This document shows positions 34,550 to 42,496 of a stretch of DNA of 64,000 bases, piece after piece. The stretch's first letter is position 1; every line of letters starts with the position of its first letter. Below the pieces are notes generated by a model, which saw only the letters and a list, made by a program, of their open reading frames with translations, was not told the DNA's origin and did not search any database. The stretch spans positions 6,556,001 to 6,620,000 of the forward strand of contig NZ_CP060825.1 of assembly GCF_014489615.1 (NCBI RefSeq), read 5' to 3'. The translations under genes were made by a program, and so were the position numbers. Source of the DNA: Streptomyces genisteinicus (lineage in GTDB: Bacteria > Actinomycetota > Actinomycetes > Streptomycetales > Streptomycetaceae).

Positions 34550-35335
34550 TCAGGCCGGTCCGCCGCTCCCCGGCCCCGGGGTCCAGCGGAAGCGGGGCTC
34601 GCGGCGTTCCAGGAACGCCGCGACGCCCTCGGCGGTCTCGCCGCCGGCGTACGCCTCCGCCCGCCAGTACGCCTCCCGGTCGTCGCGTCCGGCGAGGAAC
34701 TCCTTGGCGGCGCACTGCGTCAGCTGCGAGCGCGAAGCGAGGATCCGCGTGAACTCCGCCGCTCTGCGGCCCAGTTCGTCCGGCGGCAGCACCTCGTCCA
34801 CCAGGCCGGTGCGCAGTGCCCGTTCCGCGTCGATCAACTCGCCCGAGAAGAGCAGGTACTTGGCGGTCGACGGCCCCACCAGCGAGGCGAGCCTTCGGGT
34901 GGACACGGCCGGGTAGACGATGCCGAGCTTCGACGGGGTCACGCCAAAGCGCGCGTCGTCCGCGGCGAAGCGCAGATCGCAGGCGGCGGCCAGCTGTGCG
35001 CCGCCGCCGACGCAGAAGCCCCGTACCACCGCGAGCGTCGGCTTCGGGAACGCGGCGAGCTCCGCCTCGGCGTCGAGCGCGAGGGCCGCGGGGTCCTCCT
35101 CGGGTCCGCGCAGCGAGCCGATGTCCGCCCCCGCGCAGAACGTGCCGCCGTCACCGGTCAGGACCAGGCAGTGCACCGCGGGGTCGGCGGCGAGGGCCGG
35201 GAGGATCTCCGGGAGGGCGCGCCACATCCCGGCGGTCATCGCGTTGCGCTTGGCCGGGTTGCTGATGACGACGGTGGCGACCCCGTCCGCGACGGTGTGC
35301 GCGAGGTGCGGCTGCGGGGACTCGGGCGGCTCCAT
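34550..35335 (-). CDS. Enoyl-CoA hydratase/isomerase family protein
   Basis: A 261-residue crotonase-fold enzyme. The CoA/oxyanion region reads GTFCAGADIGSLRG and VRGFCVGGGAQLAAACDLRFA; at the usual catalytic Glu positions the sequence has GGGAQL and TPSKLGIVYP, so both acidic residues of classical hydratases are absent. It may therefore be an isomerase or another crotonase rather than a hydratase. Start ATG 35335 has no strong ribosome binding site. It is alone on the minus strand between the DJ-1 gene and the anti-sigma-like gene. Confidence 0.85.
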   Translation of the reverse strand: MEPPESPQPHLAHTVADGVATVVISNPAKRNAMTAGMWRALPEILPALAADPAVHCLVLTGDGGTFCAGADIGSLRGPEEDPAALALDAEAELAAFPKPTLAVVRGFCVGGGAQLAAACDLRFAADDARFGVTPSKLGIVYPAVSTRRLASLVGPSTAKYLLFSGELIDAERALRTGLVDEVLPPDELGRRAAEFTRILASRSQLTQCAAKEFLAGRDDREAYWRAEAYAGGETAEGVAAFLERREPRFRWTPGPGSGGPA

Positions 35336-35490
35336 GCGGCGGATGCTATCCGGGGTGCCCCGGCGCCGGTCGCGGCGGGTGCTCGGGAGGTCGGCGGGCC
35401 CCTGCGGCACGTCCCGGATGCCGGAAAAAGTGCTGAAACGATCGGCCTGGCGAAGTGAGCATAAACAGGTGTCGAACAGTCACGGAACCA

Positions 35491-35504
35491 ACGCACTCGT
35501 GCGT
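35491..35504. promoter_or_regulatory. Palindrome in an AT-richer upstream region
   Basis: ACGCACTCGTGCGT has perfect 6-bp arms. It lies in a relatively AT-rich stretch (about 35420-35540) between the enoyl-CoA hydratase and the ATPase gene, ~120 bases upstream of the latter. Confidence 0.35.
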
Positions 35505-35580
35505 AATGCATCGAATGTCGCGCAAAGATGGTCGGTTCCGATCAGCTCCACAGGCCGAACCGGCGGACTCCCAACACTGA

Positions 35581-35593
35581 TGACCCAGGGTCA
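35581..35593. promoter_or_regulatory. Palindrome next to the ATPase gene start
   Basis: TGACCCAGGGTCA has perfect 6-bp arms around one base and ends 25 bases before the ATG at 35619. The position suits a repressor site overlapping the start of transcription. Confidence 0.45.
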
Positions 35594-35618
35594 GTCGGAA
35601 TGAACCGAGGGTGAGACT

Positions 35619-36113
35619 ATGGAGAGCCGCGGGAGCGTGCCGGCCGGGCCGCTGTCGTACGAGGGAGTCTGGAGATTCACCGCCCCGGCGGTCGACGTGT
35701 CCGTACCGCAGGCCAGGCGTGCGGTACGCGACCTCCTCGACCGCCAGGGCGTACCGGTCTCCGACGACACCGTCCAGGGACTGATGCTGATCGTCTCGGA
35801 ACTCGTCACCAACGCCGTACGGCACGCCGCACTGCTGTCGCCCGAGGTCGCGGTCGAGGTGGCGATCGGGGAGCGCTGGGTCCGGGTGTCGGTCGAGGAC
35901 AACCACCCCTACCGCCCCAAGGCGCTGGAGACCGACTCGGCACAGACCGGCGGCCGCGGCCTGCTGCTCGTGCGGGAGGTCACGCGCGAGGCGGGCGGGG
36001 TGTGCGACGTCGAACAGACCGCGAGCGGCGGCAAGGTCATCTGGGCCGAGCTGCCCCTCGCCCCCGCTCTGCGGCCCGAGGCGGTCCTGTACACGGACCC
36101 GACTCCCATCTGA
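35619..36113 (+). CDS. ATP-binding protein of the RsbW-like (HATPase_c) family
   Basis: A 164-residue GHKL-fold protein: N-box VSELVTNAVRHA, G1 box SVEDNHPYRP and G2 box TGGRGLLLV. Streptomyces have dozens of such single-domain anti-sigma-like kinases, many of unknown partner. No sigma or anti-anti-sigma gene is next to it. The VEDN in place of the usual VxDxG is a common variation in this group. ATG 35619 has GAGGGTGAG 3 bases upstream. Confidence 0.88.
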   Translation: MESRGSVPAGPLSYEGVWRFTAPAVDVSVPQARRAVRDLLDRQGVPVSDDTVQGLMLIVSELVTNAVRHAALLSPEVAVEVAIGERWVRVSVEDNHPYRPKALETDSAQTGGRGLLLVREVTREAGGVCDVEQTASGGKVIWAELPLAPALRPEAVLYTDPTPI

Positions 36114-36261
36114 GCGGCGCTCGCCGCACCCCGCCACGCCCCTCGGGGCCCGTGCCCGCACCGCCATGCCCGCACCGCCGTGCCCGCGTCGGCCGATCGC
36201 GGCGCCTCACACGCCGCCCGCCCGTGCGCCCCGGCGCGCGCCCGCACGCCGGCACCGCCCC

Positions 36262-36315
36262 CCCCGCACACGCCCCCGCCCCCGCACACGCCCAAGCCCC
36301 CGCACACGCCTGCGG
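36262..36315. repeat. 18-bp tandem repeat, 3 copies
   Basis: Units at 36262, 36280 and 36298 share CCCCGCACACGCC and differ in the last bases. They lie in the 242-base gap between two converging genes, which also has a shorter repeat of TGCCCGCACCGCC near 36150-36185. No gene is seen in the gap. Confidence 0.8.
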
Positions 36316-36355
36316 CCCCGCGCAAGGCGCGAGGCCGCGGTCACCGCAGCAGGGC

Positions 36356-36949
36356 TCACCAGCCGCCGGAGGCGCCGGTCAGTTCCCTGACCGCCGGACG
36401 GGCGGCGTCCAGCACCGTCATGAACCACGCCGAGAACGGCGCCCGGCCGTGCAGGTCCGTCAGCTCGTCCGGTGTCACGAACACCGTCTCGCCGACCTCC
36501 TCCGGATCGGGCCGCAGGGCCGCCTGCGCCATCCCCACGAACAGGTGGTTGAACTCCTGCTCCACCAGACCCGACGCCGGGTCCGGGTGGTTGTAGCGCA
36601 CCGTCCCCGCCTCGGCGAGCAGCGAGGGAGAGATGCCCAGCTCCTCGAAGGTGCGGCGGGCCGCGGCCGTGAACGGCGCCTCACCCGGGTACGGGTGGCC
36701 GCAGCAGGTGTTCGACCAGACGCCGGGGGAGTGGTACTTGCCCAGCGCGCGGCGCTGGAGCAGCAGCCGTCCCTGCTCGTCGAAGAGGAACACGGAGAAC
36801 GCCCGGTGCAGTTGTCCCGGCGCCTGGTGGGCGGCGAGCTTCTCCGCGGTGCCGATCGTGTTGCCCTGCTCGTCGACGAGTTCGAGCAGAATCGCTGGTG
36901 CGGTGCCGTTCGGCGAACTGTTCGCCTCGGCGGCTGATGTGATCGGCAT
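36356..36949 (-). CDS. idi: Isopentenyl-diphosphate delta-isomerase, type 1
   Basis: A 197-residue Nudix-fold enzyme that interconverts IPP and DMAPP. The catalytic Cys lies in WSNTCCGHPYPGE and the metal-binding Glu pair near RRTFEELGIS; FSVFLFDEQGRLLLQRRA and HPDPASGLVEQEFNHLFVG are also typical. ATG 36949 has GAAGGA upstream; an ATG two codons earlier is possible. In this MEP-pathway organism it balances the two C5 units for the hopanoid, polyprenyl and cis-prenyl enzymes encoded nearby. Confidence 0.95.
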   Translation of the reverse strand: MPITSAAEANSSPNGTAPAILLELVDEQGNTIGTAEKLAAHQAPGQLHRAFSVFLFDEQGRLLLQRRALGKYHSPGVWSNTCCGHPYPGEAPFTAAARRTFEELGISPSLLAEAGTVRYNHPDPASGLVEQEFNHLFVGMAQAALRPDPEEVGETVFVTPDELTDLHGRAPFSAWFMTVLDAARPAVRELTGASGGW

Positions 36950-37101
36950 AACCATCCTTCGCTTCGGTCCTCGGCCCGGGGGAGCCCGGCCCAGTCTGCC
37001 GCAAAGACGGGCCTTCTCCGCACTTCGGCTGCCGGGCATGTCCGCCCGGCCAGGCCCGCGCGACACGGCGGGCGGGCCGCCCGGGAGCGTCCGGAGCGGC
37101 C

Positions 37102-38346
37102 TCAGACGCCGAAAGCCGCCGGATACCGGATCGTTCCTGCCCCGGGGGCGCCCGAGCCGTCCAGCACGAGCGCCATCATCGCGTCGTCCGGCACGTCGAA
37201 GGTCGGCTTGATTCCGTATGCGGAGGCGCGTTCGAAGCTGAACTCCGGGTAGTACTCGGGGTGGCCGAGCACCACCACGAGCGCTTCGCCGCGCGCCCGC
37301 GCCGCGTCCAGCACCGCCCGGACGACGGCCCGTCCCGCACCCGTCCGCTGGAAGCGGGGCGCCGTCGCGACCGGCGCCAGGGCGAGTGCGGGGGCGTCCC
37401 CGACTTGGCACCTGGTCAGCAGCGCGTGCGCGGCCACGGTGCCGTCCGCGGCCTCGGCCACGTACGACAGTCCGGGCAGCCAGGCCGCGGGGTCCCGTCG
37501 CAGCGCGTCCACCAGCAGGGCCTCGTCCGGGGTGGGGAAGGCCGCGGTGACCACCTCGCGGACGGCGTCGGTGTCCGCCTCCGTCTCGGGGCGGGTGCGC
37601 CAGCGGGGGTCGGCCGGGGCGCAGACGTAGCCGGTGTACCCGTACTCGGCGCCGTGCGCCTGCCGCACGGCGATCTCGGCCCGTGCGGCCGCGACCGCCT
37701 CCGCCATGCCGGGCAGTGCGGTGTCCGCCGCGTCGGCGCGTGCGGCGAGCGGACCGTAGTACTCCTCCCAGTCGCCCTCCGGCAGCCGGTGCACCAGCCG
37801 CACGGTCCAGCCGGCGGCGGAGACGGCGGCGCAGTTGCGCGCCGTGGTGCGCAGCGCCGCCGGCTCCCAGAACTCCCGGGCGGCGTCCGACGGGGCACCG
37901 GTGGTCCACTCGCACTCCGTCACCACCAGCGAGCCGCCCGGCGCGAGCAGCCGCCGCCACGAGGCGAGCGCGGTGTCGAGACCGATGAGGTACGCGGAGC
38001 CCTCCGCCCAGACGAGGTCGAACGACCCGTCCGGGAAGGGGAGCTCCGCCATGTCCGCGCGGACGGTGCGCACCGCGTCGCCGAGCCCGCGGGCGTCGGC
38101 GGCCCGGCGCAGTTCGTCCAGGAACGGCTGGTGCAGATCGACCGCCGTGACCCGCGCTCCCTCCTCGGCCGCGAGCAGCAGGGCGGAGCGGCCGGGGCCG
38201 CAGCCCAGGTCGAGCACCCGGGGGCGCGCGGGCAGGGGTCCGGCGGCGGCCAGCAGCCGGCGGGTGGTGGCGTCCGAGCCGGGGCCCTGCCGCGGCAGAC
38301 CGCGGTGCAGGGCGAAGAAGGCGTCGTGCGGTGTGCTGTCGGACAA
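37102..38346 (-). CDS. Methyltransferase-GNAT acetyltransferase fusion
   Basis: A 414-residue two-domain protein. Residues ~1-240 are a class I SAM methyltransferase (ARPRVLDLGCGPGRSALLLA, VTAVDLHQPFLDEL, LPFPDGSFDLVWAEGS). Residues ~250-414 are a GNAT domain of the YhbS type (RPETEADTDAVREVVTAAF, LALAPVATAPRFQRTGAGRAVVRAVLDAA, LGHPEYYPEFSFERA). The best start is TTG at 38346, with GAAGG 7 bases upstream. Both domains look intact. The pairing suggests two modifications on one substrate, or two unrelated tasks; the target is unknown. Idi lies 152 bases downstream on the same strand. Confidence 0.88.
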   Translation of the reverse strand: MSDSTPHDAFFALHRGLPRQGPGSDATTRRLLAAAGPLPARPRVLDLGCGPGRSALLLAAEEGARVTAVDLHQPFLDELRRAADARGLGDAVRTVRADMAELPFPDGSFDLVWAEGSAYLIGLDTALASWRRLLAPGGSLVVTECEWTTGAPSDAAREFWEPAALRTTARNCAAVSAAGWTVRLVHRLPEGDWEEYYGPLAARADAADTALPGMAEAVAAARAEIAVRQAHGAEYGYTGYVCAPADPRWRTRPETEADTDAVREVVTAAFPTPDEALLVDALRRDPAAWLPGLSYVAEAADGTVAAHALLTRCQVGDAPALALAPVATAPRFQRTGAGRAVVRAVLDAARARGEALVVVLGHPEYYPEFSFERASAYGIKPTFDVPDDAMMALVLDGSGAPGAGTIRYPAAFGV

Positions 38347-38606
38347 CGGGGAACCTTCGCGTCGGGGGCGGGCCCGCCGACGGGACGACCGCGTGGAGCG
38401 GGCGCCCATGGGCGGATGCCGGCGGCGGGCCCGGGGAGCGGGCGAGCGGGCGGACCGCCGCACAGGGCGGCGGCCACCGTGACAGTCTGCCCTCCCGGCT
38501 GCTCCCGGGGCCGCCGGGGAGCCGGCGCCCCTCCGCGGGGCCCGGCCCTCCCCGGCGGCTTCGCGGCCGCGCACGGCGCAGGCGCCCCGCCGCACCACGC
38601 CTCGGT
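38347..38606. other. 260-bp gap between fusion gene and exporter gene
   Basis: Very GC-rich. It must hold the promoter of the fusion gene (minus strand), but no clear -10/-35 pair or operator is visible, and no gene. Confidence 0.4.
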
Positions 38607-39548
38607 TCAGTGGCAGAGCTTCGCCTCGTGCTCCGCGTGTCCGGCCGGCTCCAGCTGGAACGTGCAGTGCTCCACGTCGAAGTGCCCGCCGATGCATCCC
38701 TGGAGTTCGTGCAGCAGCTTCTCGTGCCCGACCCCGTCCAGGACGTCCTGGCTCACCACCACATGGGCGGAGAGCACGGGCATGCCCGAGGTGATGGTCC
38801 AGGCGTGCAGGTCGTGCACGTCCTCGACGCCGGGCAGGGCCAGTATGTGCTCGCGCACCTCGGCCATGTCGACGCCCTTGGGCGCGGCCTCCAGCAGCAC
38901 GTCCAGGGTCTCCCGCAGCAGCCGCACGGTGCGCGGCACGATCATCAGGCCGATGAGCAGGGAGGCGATCGGGTCCGCGTACTGCCAGCCCGTGGCCATG
39001 ATGACGGCCGCCGACACGAGCACCGTCACCGAGCCCAGCGCGTCCGCCAGCACCTCCAGATAGGCGCCCCGGACGTTGAGGCTCTCCTTCTGCCCGCGCA
39101 CCAGCAGGGAGAGGGAGACCATGTTGGCGACCAGGCCGACGAGCGCGAAGGCGACGGTCAGGCCGCTGCGGGTCTCGGGCGGTGTGATGAACCGCTCCAC
39201 CGCCTCGAAGAGCAGGAAGCCGCCCACGCCGAGCAGCAGCAGGCAGTTGGCGAGCGCCGCCAGGATCTCGGCCCGCGCGTACCCGAAGGTCCGGTTGAGC
39301 CCGGCGGGCCGCCCCGCCATGTGGATCGCGAGCAGGGCCATGCCCAGACCCACGGCGTCGGTCGCCATGTGGGCCGCGTCGGCGATCAGGGCCAGCGAGC
39401 CGGAGACCACACCGCCGACGATCTCGACCACCATCACACCGAGGGTGATGGCGAGCGCGATCCGCAGGCGGCCCCGGTGGGCGGCGGCCGCGGTGCCGGT
39501 CGGAGGCGGACCGCCGTGCATGTGCCCGTGATCGTGCCCTGCCCCCAT
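38607..39548 (-). CDS. zitB: Cation diffusion facilitator, ZitB type
   Basis: A 313-residue exporter with six predicted helices. The N-terminus is His-rich (GAGHDHGHMHGGPPP). The metal site motif is LIADAAHMATDAVGL (the HxxxD of helix II is clear) and the second half-site is EVLADALGSVTVL; the cytoplasmic C-terminal domain has VEDVHDLHAWTITSG and ends with HAEHEAKLCH. It exports zinc or a similar divalent ion using the proton gradient. By position next to idi and by sequence it corresponds to S. coelicolor zitB. ATG 39548 has GGGAGGCG. A Zur-like box lies upstream. Confidence 0.92.
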   Translation of the reverse strand: MGAGHDHGHMHGGPPPTGTAAAAHRGRLRIALAITLGVMVVEIVGGVVSGSLALIADAAHMATDAVGLGMALLAIHMAGRPAGLNRTFGYARAEILAALANCLLLLGVGGFLLFEAVERFITPPETRSGLTVAFALVGLVANMVSLSLLVRGQKESLNVRGAYLEVLADALGSVTVLVSAAVIMATGWQYADPIASLLIGLMIVPRTVRLLRETLDVLLEAAPKGVDMAEVREHILALPGVEDVHDLHAWTITSGMPVLSAHVVVSQDVLDGVGHEKLLHELQGCIGGHFDVEHCTFQLEPAGHAEHEAKLCH

Positions 39549-39612
39549 GGAACGCCTCCCGCGGTCGGTCGCGCACGGGAGCTCTCCCGTGCCTGTCGAC
39601 GCCCCAGTCAAC

Positions 39613-39627
39613 TACGGGTGGGGGGTA
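39613..39627. promoter_or_regulatory. G-tract dyad in the zitB promoter
   Basis: TACGGGTGGGGGGTA: TAC and GTA flank a G-rich 9-base core. This resembles sites of the CsoR/RcnR metal regulators, but could simply be the promoter spacer: on the minus strand TTGACC (39634-39629) lies just upstream and TAGTTG 14 bases beyond. Confidence 0.3.
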
Positions 39628-39642
39628 TGGTCAACACGGCAT

Positions 39643-39657
39643 TGAACACCGTTGTCA
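39643..39657. promoter_or_regulatory. Candidate Zur box upstream of zitB
   Basis: TGAACACCGTTGTCA (TGACAACGGTGTTCA on the zitB strand) matches 11 of 15 positions of the Streptomyces Zur consensus TGAAAATGATTTTCA, including all outer positions. It lies ~95 bases upstream of the zitB ATG and 8 bases upstream of a TTGACC hexamer. Confidence 0.55.
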
Positions 39658-39661
39658 TGTG

Positions 39662-39693
39662 CTCTGACCTGCGGAAACGCTCGCAGGTCGGAG
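39662..39693. promoter_or_regulatory. Inverted repeat between zitB and the CDP-alcohol operon
   Basis: CTCTGACCTGCG (39662-39673, counted within a few bases) pairs with CGCAGGTCGGAG with one mismatch around an 8-base loop. It could be an operator or a weak terminator for readthrough from either side. A second small dyad, TGATCAT-N5-ATGATGA, lies at 39781-39799. The rest of the 393-base gap shows no gene. Confidence 0.45.
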
Positions 39694-39941
39694 AGGGTGC
39701 GGACGCTCGGGCGGCCCCGGCCGGCCGCGCGCGCCGGGCCTCGGCGCAGGTGCCGCGGACCCCAGGTTTGGAGCCCGGGGTGATCATCGACAATGATGAG
39801 CCTCCGGGTCTCGGCGGCATGAACGGCCGATGAATTCCCGCGCTTCTCCATCCGATAGCCTCTGCCGACGCGCCGCCGCCCCGGGGTCCGGGACCGGCCG
39901 CCGCGTCCGCCGGCACCGTCAGTCTCAAGGAGTGGGTTCGT

Positions 39942-41762
39942 CTGTCGACCGCCATCCTCACCGGCCCGCCGGTCCCCGGATCGTCGCTCGAAGGCGATCT
40001 GCGGTCGCTCGGTTTCGAGGTACGGACCGCCGACGGCCCCGCCGAAGCGGCCCGGCTGCTCGCCGAGGCTCCCGCCGCGGCCCGGGTCGCCCTCGTCGAC
40101 CCCCGCTTCGTCGGCCACGTCCACGCCCTGCGCCTGGCGCTCACCGACCCCCGCTTCCCCGCCGCCGCCGTGCCCGGCGCCCTGACCGCCCAGCCCGCGG
40201 CCCGCGCCGCGCTCACCGGCGCGGTCCGCGGCGTCACGGCCCAGGTGCCGGCCGGTGCCCCGTCCGCCGGCGGAGCCCTCGCCGACGAGGCCGCCGCCGC
40301 GCTCGAGGCCGGCGGCACCGCCGTGCACCGCCCCGAGCTCGGCTCGCTGGTCGCCGAGGTGCCCGCCGAGGCACAGGAGCGGCACGCGGCCCGCGCCCGG
40401 GTCGAGGCCGTCGACGACGAGGCGGTCCGGCTGCGCTCCGCGGTGAAGGCCCGGGACGGTTTCTTCACCACCTTCTGCATCAGCCCCTACTCGCGCTACC
40501 TGGCCCGCTGGTGCGCCCGCCGGGGCCTGACCCCGAACCAGGTCACCACCGCCTCGCTGATCACCGCGCTGATCGCGGCCGGCTGCGCCGCCACCGGCAC
40601 GCGCACCGGCTACGTCGCCGCCGGTGTGCTGCTCCTGTTCTCCTTCGTCCTGGACTGCACCGACGGTCAGCTCGCCCGTTACTCCCTCCAGTACTCGACG
40701 ATGGGCGCCTGGCTGGACGCCACCTTCGACCGGGCCAAGGAGTACGCCTACTACGCGGGCCTCGCCCTCGGCGCCGCCCGCGGCGGCGACGACGTCTGGG
40801 CGCTCGCGCTCGGCGCGATGGTCCTCCAGACGTGCCGGCACGTCGTCGACTTCTCGTTCAACGAGGCCAACCACGACGCCACGGCCAACACCAGCCCCAC
40901 CGCAGCCCTCTCCGACCGGCTCGACAGCGTGGGCTGGACGGTGTGGGCCCGCCGCATGATCGTGCTCCCCATCGGCGAGCGCTGGGCCATGATCGCCGTG
41001 CTCACCGCGGTGACCACGCCCCGCGTCGTCTTCTACGCGCTGCTCGCCGGCTGCGCCTTCGCCGCCTGCTACACGACCGCGGGCCGGGTGCTGCGCTCCC
41101 TGACCCGCCGGGCCCGCAGGACCGAGCGCGCCACCGCGGCGCTCGCCGACCTCACCGACACCGGACCCCTGGCGGGCGCCGTGGCACGTGCCGCGTCCGC
41201 CGCCGCCCGCCGCCTGCCGGGCGTCGTCCCGCTCGCCGCGGCCGTCGCCGGCGCCGCCGCCCTGGTCCTCTGCGCGGCCCTGGCCGGCTACGGCTCCGGC
41301 TGGACCCTCGCCGCGGCCGCCGTGTACTGCCTCACCTCCGGCATCGCCGTCGCCAGGCCGCTGGGCGGCCCGCTGGACTGGCTGGTGCCGCCCGTGTTCC
41401 GCGCCGCCGAATACGGCACGGTCCTGATCCTGGCCGCCGAGGCGCAGGTGAACGGGGCCCTGCCCGCGGCTTTCGGCCTGGTGGCGGCCGTCGCCTACCA
41501 TCACTACGACACCGTGTACCGCATCCGCGGAGGCGCGGGCGCGCCCCCGCACTGGCTGGTGCGGGTGATCGGCGGGCACGAGGGGCGGGCCCTGGCAGTG
41601 GCACTGCTGGCCTTCCTGCTGGACGGCGAGGACTTCGCCGTCGCCCTCACGGCCCTCGCCGTGGCCGTCGCCCTCGTGGTGCTGACCGAGAGCATCCGCT
41701 ACTGGACGGCAGCCGCCCGCGGCGGTGCACCCGCCGTACACGACGAAGGAGAAACCGCATGA
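39942..41762 (+). CDS. CDP-alcohol phosphatidyltransferase with N-terminal extension (DUF5941-like)
   Basis: A 606-residue membrane protein if translation starts at CTG 39942. AAGGAG lies 9 bases upstream of that CTG, and clear coding sequence (STAILTGPPVPGSSLEGDLR) begins there; no ATG, GTG or TTG occurs in frame until 40170. The soluble N-terminal ~170 residues have no named fold that I recognise. The catalytic motif DCTDGQLAR-N8-G-N3-D-N3-D is complete, with Asp at 238, 241, 259 and 263. The C-terminal part has several more membrane helices, a layout I recall as DUF5941. It would transfer a phospho-alcohol from a CDP-alcohol. It overlaps the next gene by 4 bases. Confidence 0.85.
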   Translation: MSTAILTGPPVPGSSLEGDLRSLGFEVRTADGPAEAARLLAEAPAAARVALVDPRFVGHVHALRLALTDPRFPAAAVPGALTAQPAARAALTGAVRGVTAQVPAGAPSAGGALADEAAAALEAGGTAVHRPELGSLVAEVPAEAQERHAARARVEAVDDEAVRLRSAVKARDGFFTTFCISPYSRYLARWCARRGLTPNQVTTASLITALIAAGCAATGTRTGYVAAGVLLLFSFVLDCTDGQLARYSLQYSTMGAWLDATFDRAKEYAYYAGLALGAARGGDDVWALALGAMVLQTCRHVVDFSFNEANHDATANTSPTAALSDRLDSVGWTVWARRMIVLPIGERWAMIAVLTAVTTPRVVFYALLAGCAFAACYTTAGRVLRSLTRRARRTERATAALADLTDTGPLAGAVARAASAAARRLPGVVPLAAAVAGAAALVLCAALAGYGSGWTLAAAAVYCLTSGIAVARPLGGPLDWLVPPVFRAAEYGTVLILAAEAQVNGALPAAFGLVAAVAYHHYDTVYRIRGGAGAPPHWLVRVIGGHEGRALAVALLAFLLDGEDFAVALTALAVAVALVVLTESIRYWTAAARGGAPAVHDEGETA

Positions 41763-42496
41763 TCGGCCTCGTACTGGCAGCCGGTGCCGGACGGCGTCTT
41801 CGCCCCTACACCGACACGCTCCCGAAGGCCCTCGTGCCCGTGGACGGCGAGACGACGGTCCTCGACCTCACGCTCGGCAACTTCGCCGAGATCGGCCTCA
41901 CCGAGGCCGCGATCGTCGTCGGCTACCGCAAGGAGGCCGTCTACGAGCGCAAGGCGGCGCTGGAGGCGAAGTACGGCCTGAAGCTCACCCTCGTCGACAA
42001 CGACAAGGCCGAGGAGTGGAACAACGCCTACTCCCTGTGGTGCGCCCGTGATGTGCTCGCCGAGGGCGTGATCCTCGCCAACGGCGACACCGTGCACCCC
42101 GTCTCCGTCGAGCGGACGCTGCTGGCGGCGCGCGGCGACGGCAGGCGGATCATCCTCGCCCTCGACACGGTCAAGCAGCTGGCCGACGAGGAGATGAAGG
42201 TCGTCACCGCCGAGGGCAAGGGCGTCACCCGCATCACCAAGCTGATGGACCCCGCCGCCGCGACCGGCGAGTACATCGGCGTCACGCTGATCGAGCCCGA
42301 GGCCGCCGCCGACCTCGCGGACGCCCTGCGGGCCACCTTCGAGCGCGACCCCGACCTCTACTACGAGGACGGCTACCAGGAGCTGGTCAACCGCGGCTTC
42401 ACCATCGACACGGCGCCCATCGGCGAGGTGCAGTGGGTCGAGATCGACAACCACGACGACCTCGCGAAGGGCCGTGGGATCGCGTGCCTGTACTGA
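41759..42496 (+). CDS. Nucleotidyltransferase (CTP:phosphocholine/inositol-phosphate cytidylyltransferase type)
   Basis: A 245-residue sugar-nucleotidyltransferase fold: signature LVLAAGAGRRLRPYTDTLPKALVPVDG at the start, then VVGYRKEAVYE, NAYSLWCARDVL and ANGDTVHPV. The closest functional group is the LicC-like cytidylyltransferases, which make CDP-choline or, in DIP-forming organisms, CDP-inositol. Beside two CDP-alcohol phosphotransferases, a CDP-activated alcohol is the likely product. The ATG is fixed by the ATGA overlap. Substrate unknown. Confidence 0.88.
   Translation: MIGLVLAAGAGRRLRPYTDTLPKALVPVDGETTVLDLTLGNFAEIGLTEAAIVVGYRKEAVYERKAALEAKYGLKLTLVDNDKAEEWNNAYSLWCARDVLAEGVILANGDTVHPVSVERTLLAARGDGRRIILALDTVKQLADEEMKVVTAEGKGVTRITKLMDPAAATGEYIGVTLIEPEAAADLADALRATFERDPDLYYEDGYQELVNRGFTIDTAPIGEVQWVEIDNHDDLAKGRGIACLY

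Noticed and set aside
39613..39627. A CsoR/RcnR operator as the main control of zitB
   Set aside because: No CsoR/RcnR gene is nearby, the dyad is short and G-rich, and the Zur-like box gives a better explanation. Listed only as a low-confidence feature.
40170..41762. GTG 40170 as start of the first CDP-alcohol phosphotransferase
   Set aside because: Coding sequence continues upstream in frame to a CTG with AAGGAG; the shorter form would lose 76 residues and has no ribosome binding site.
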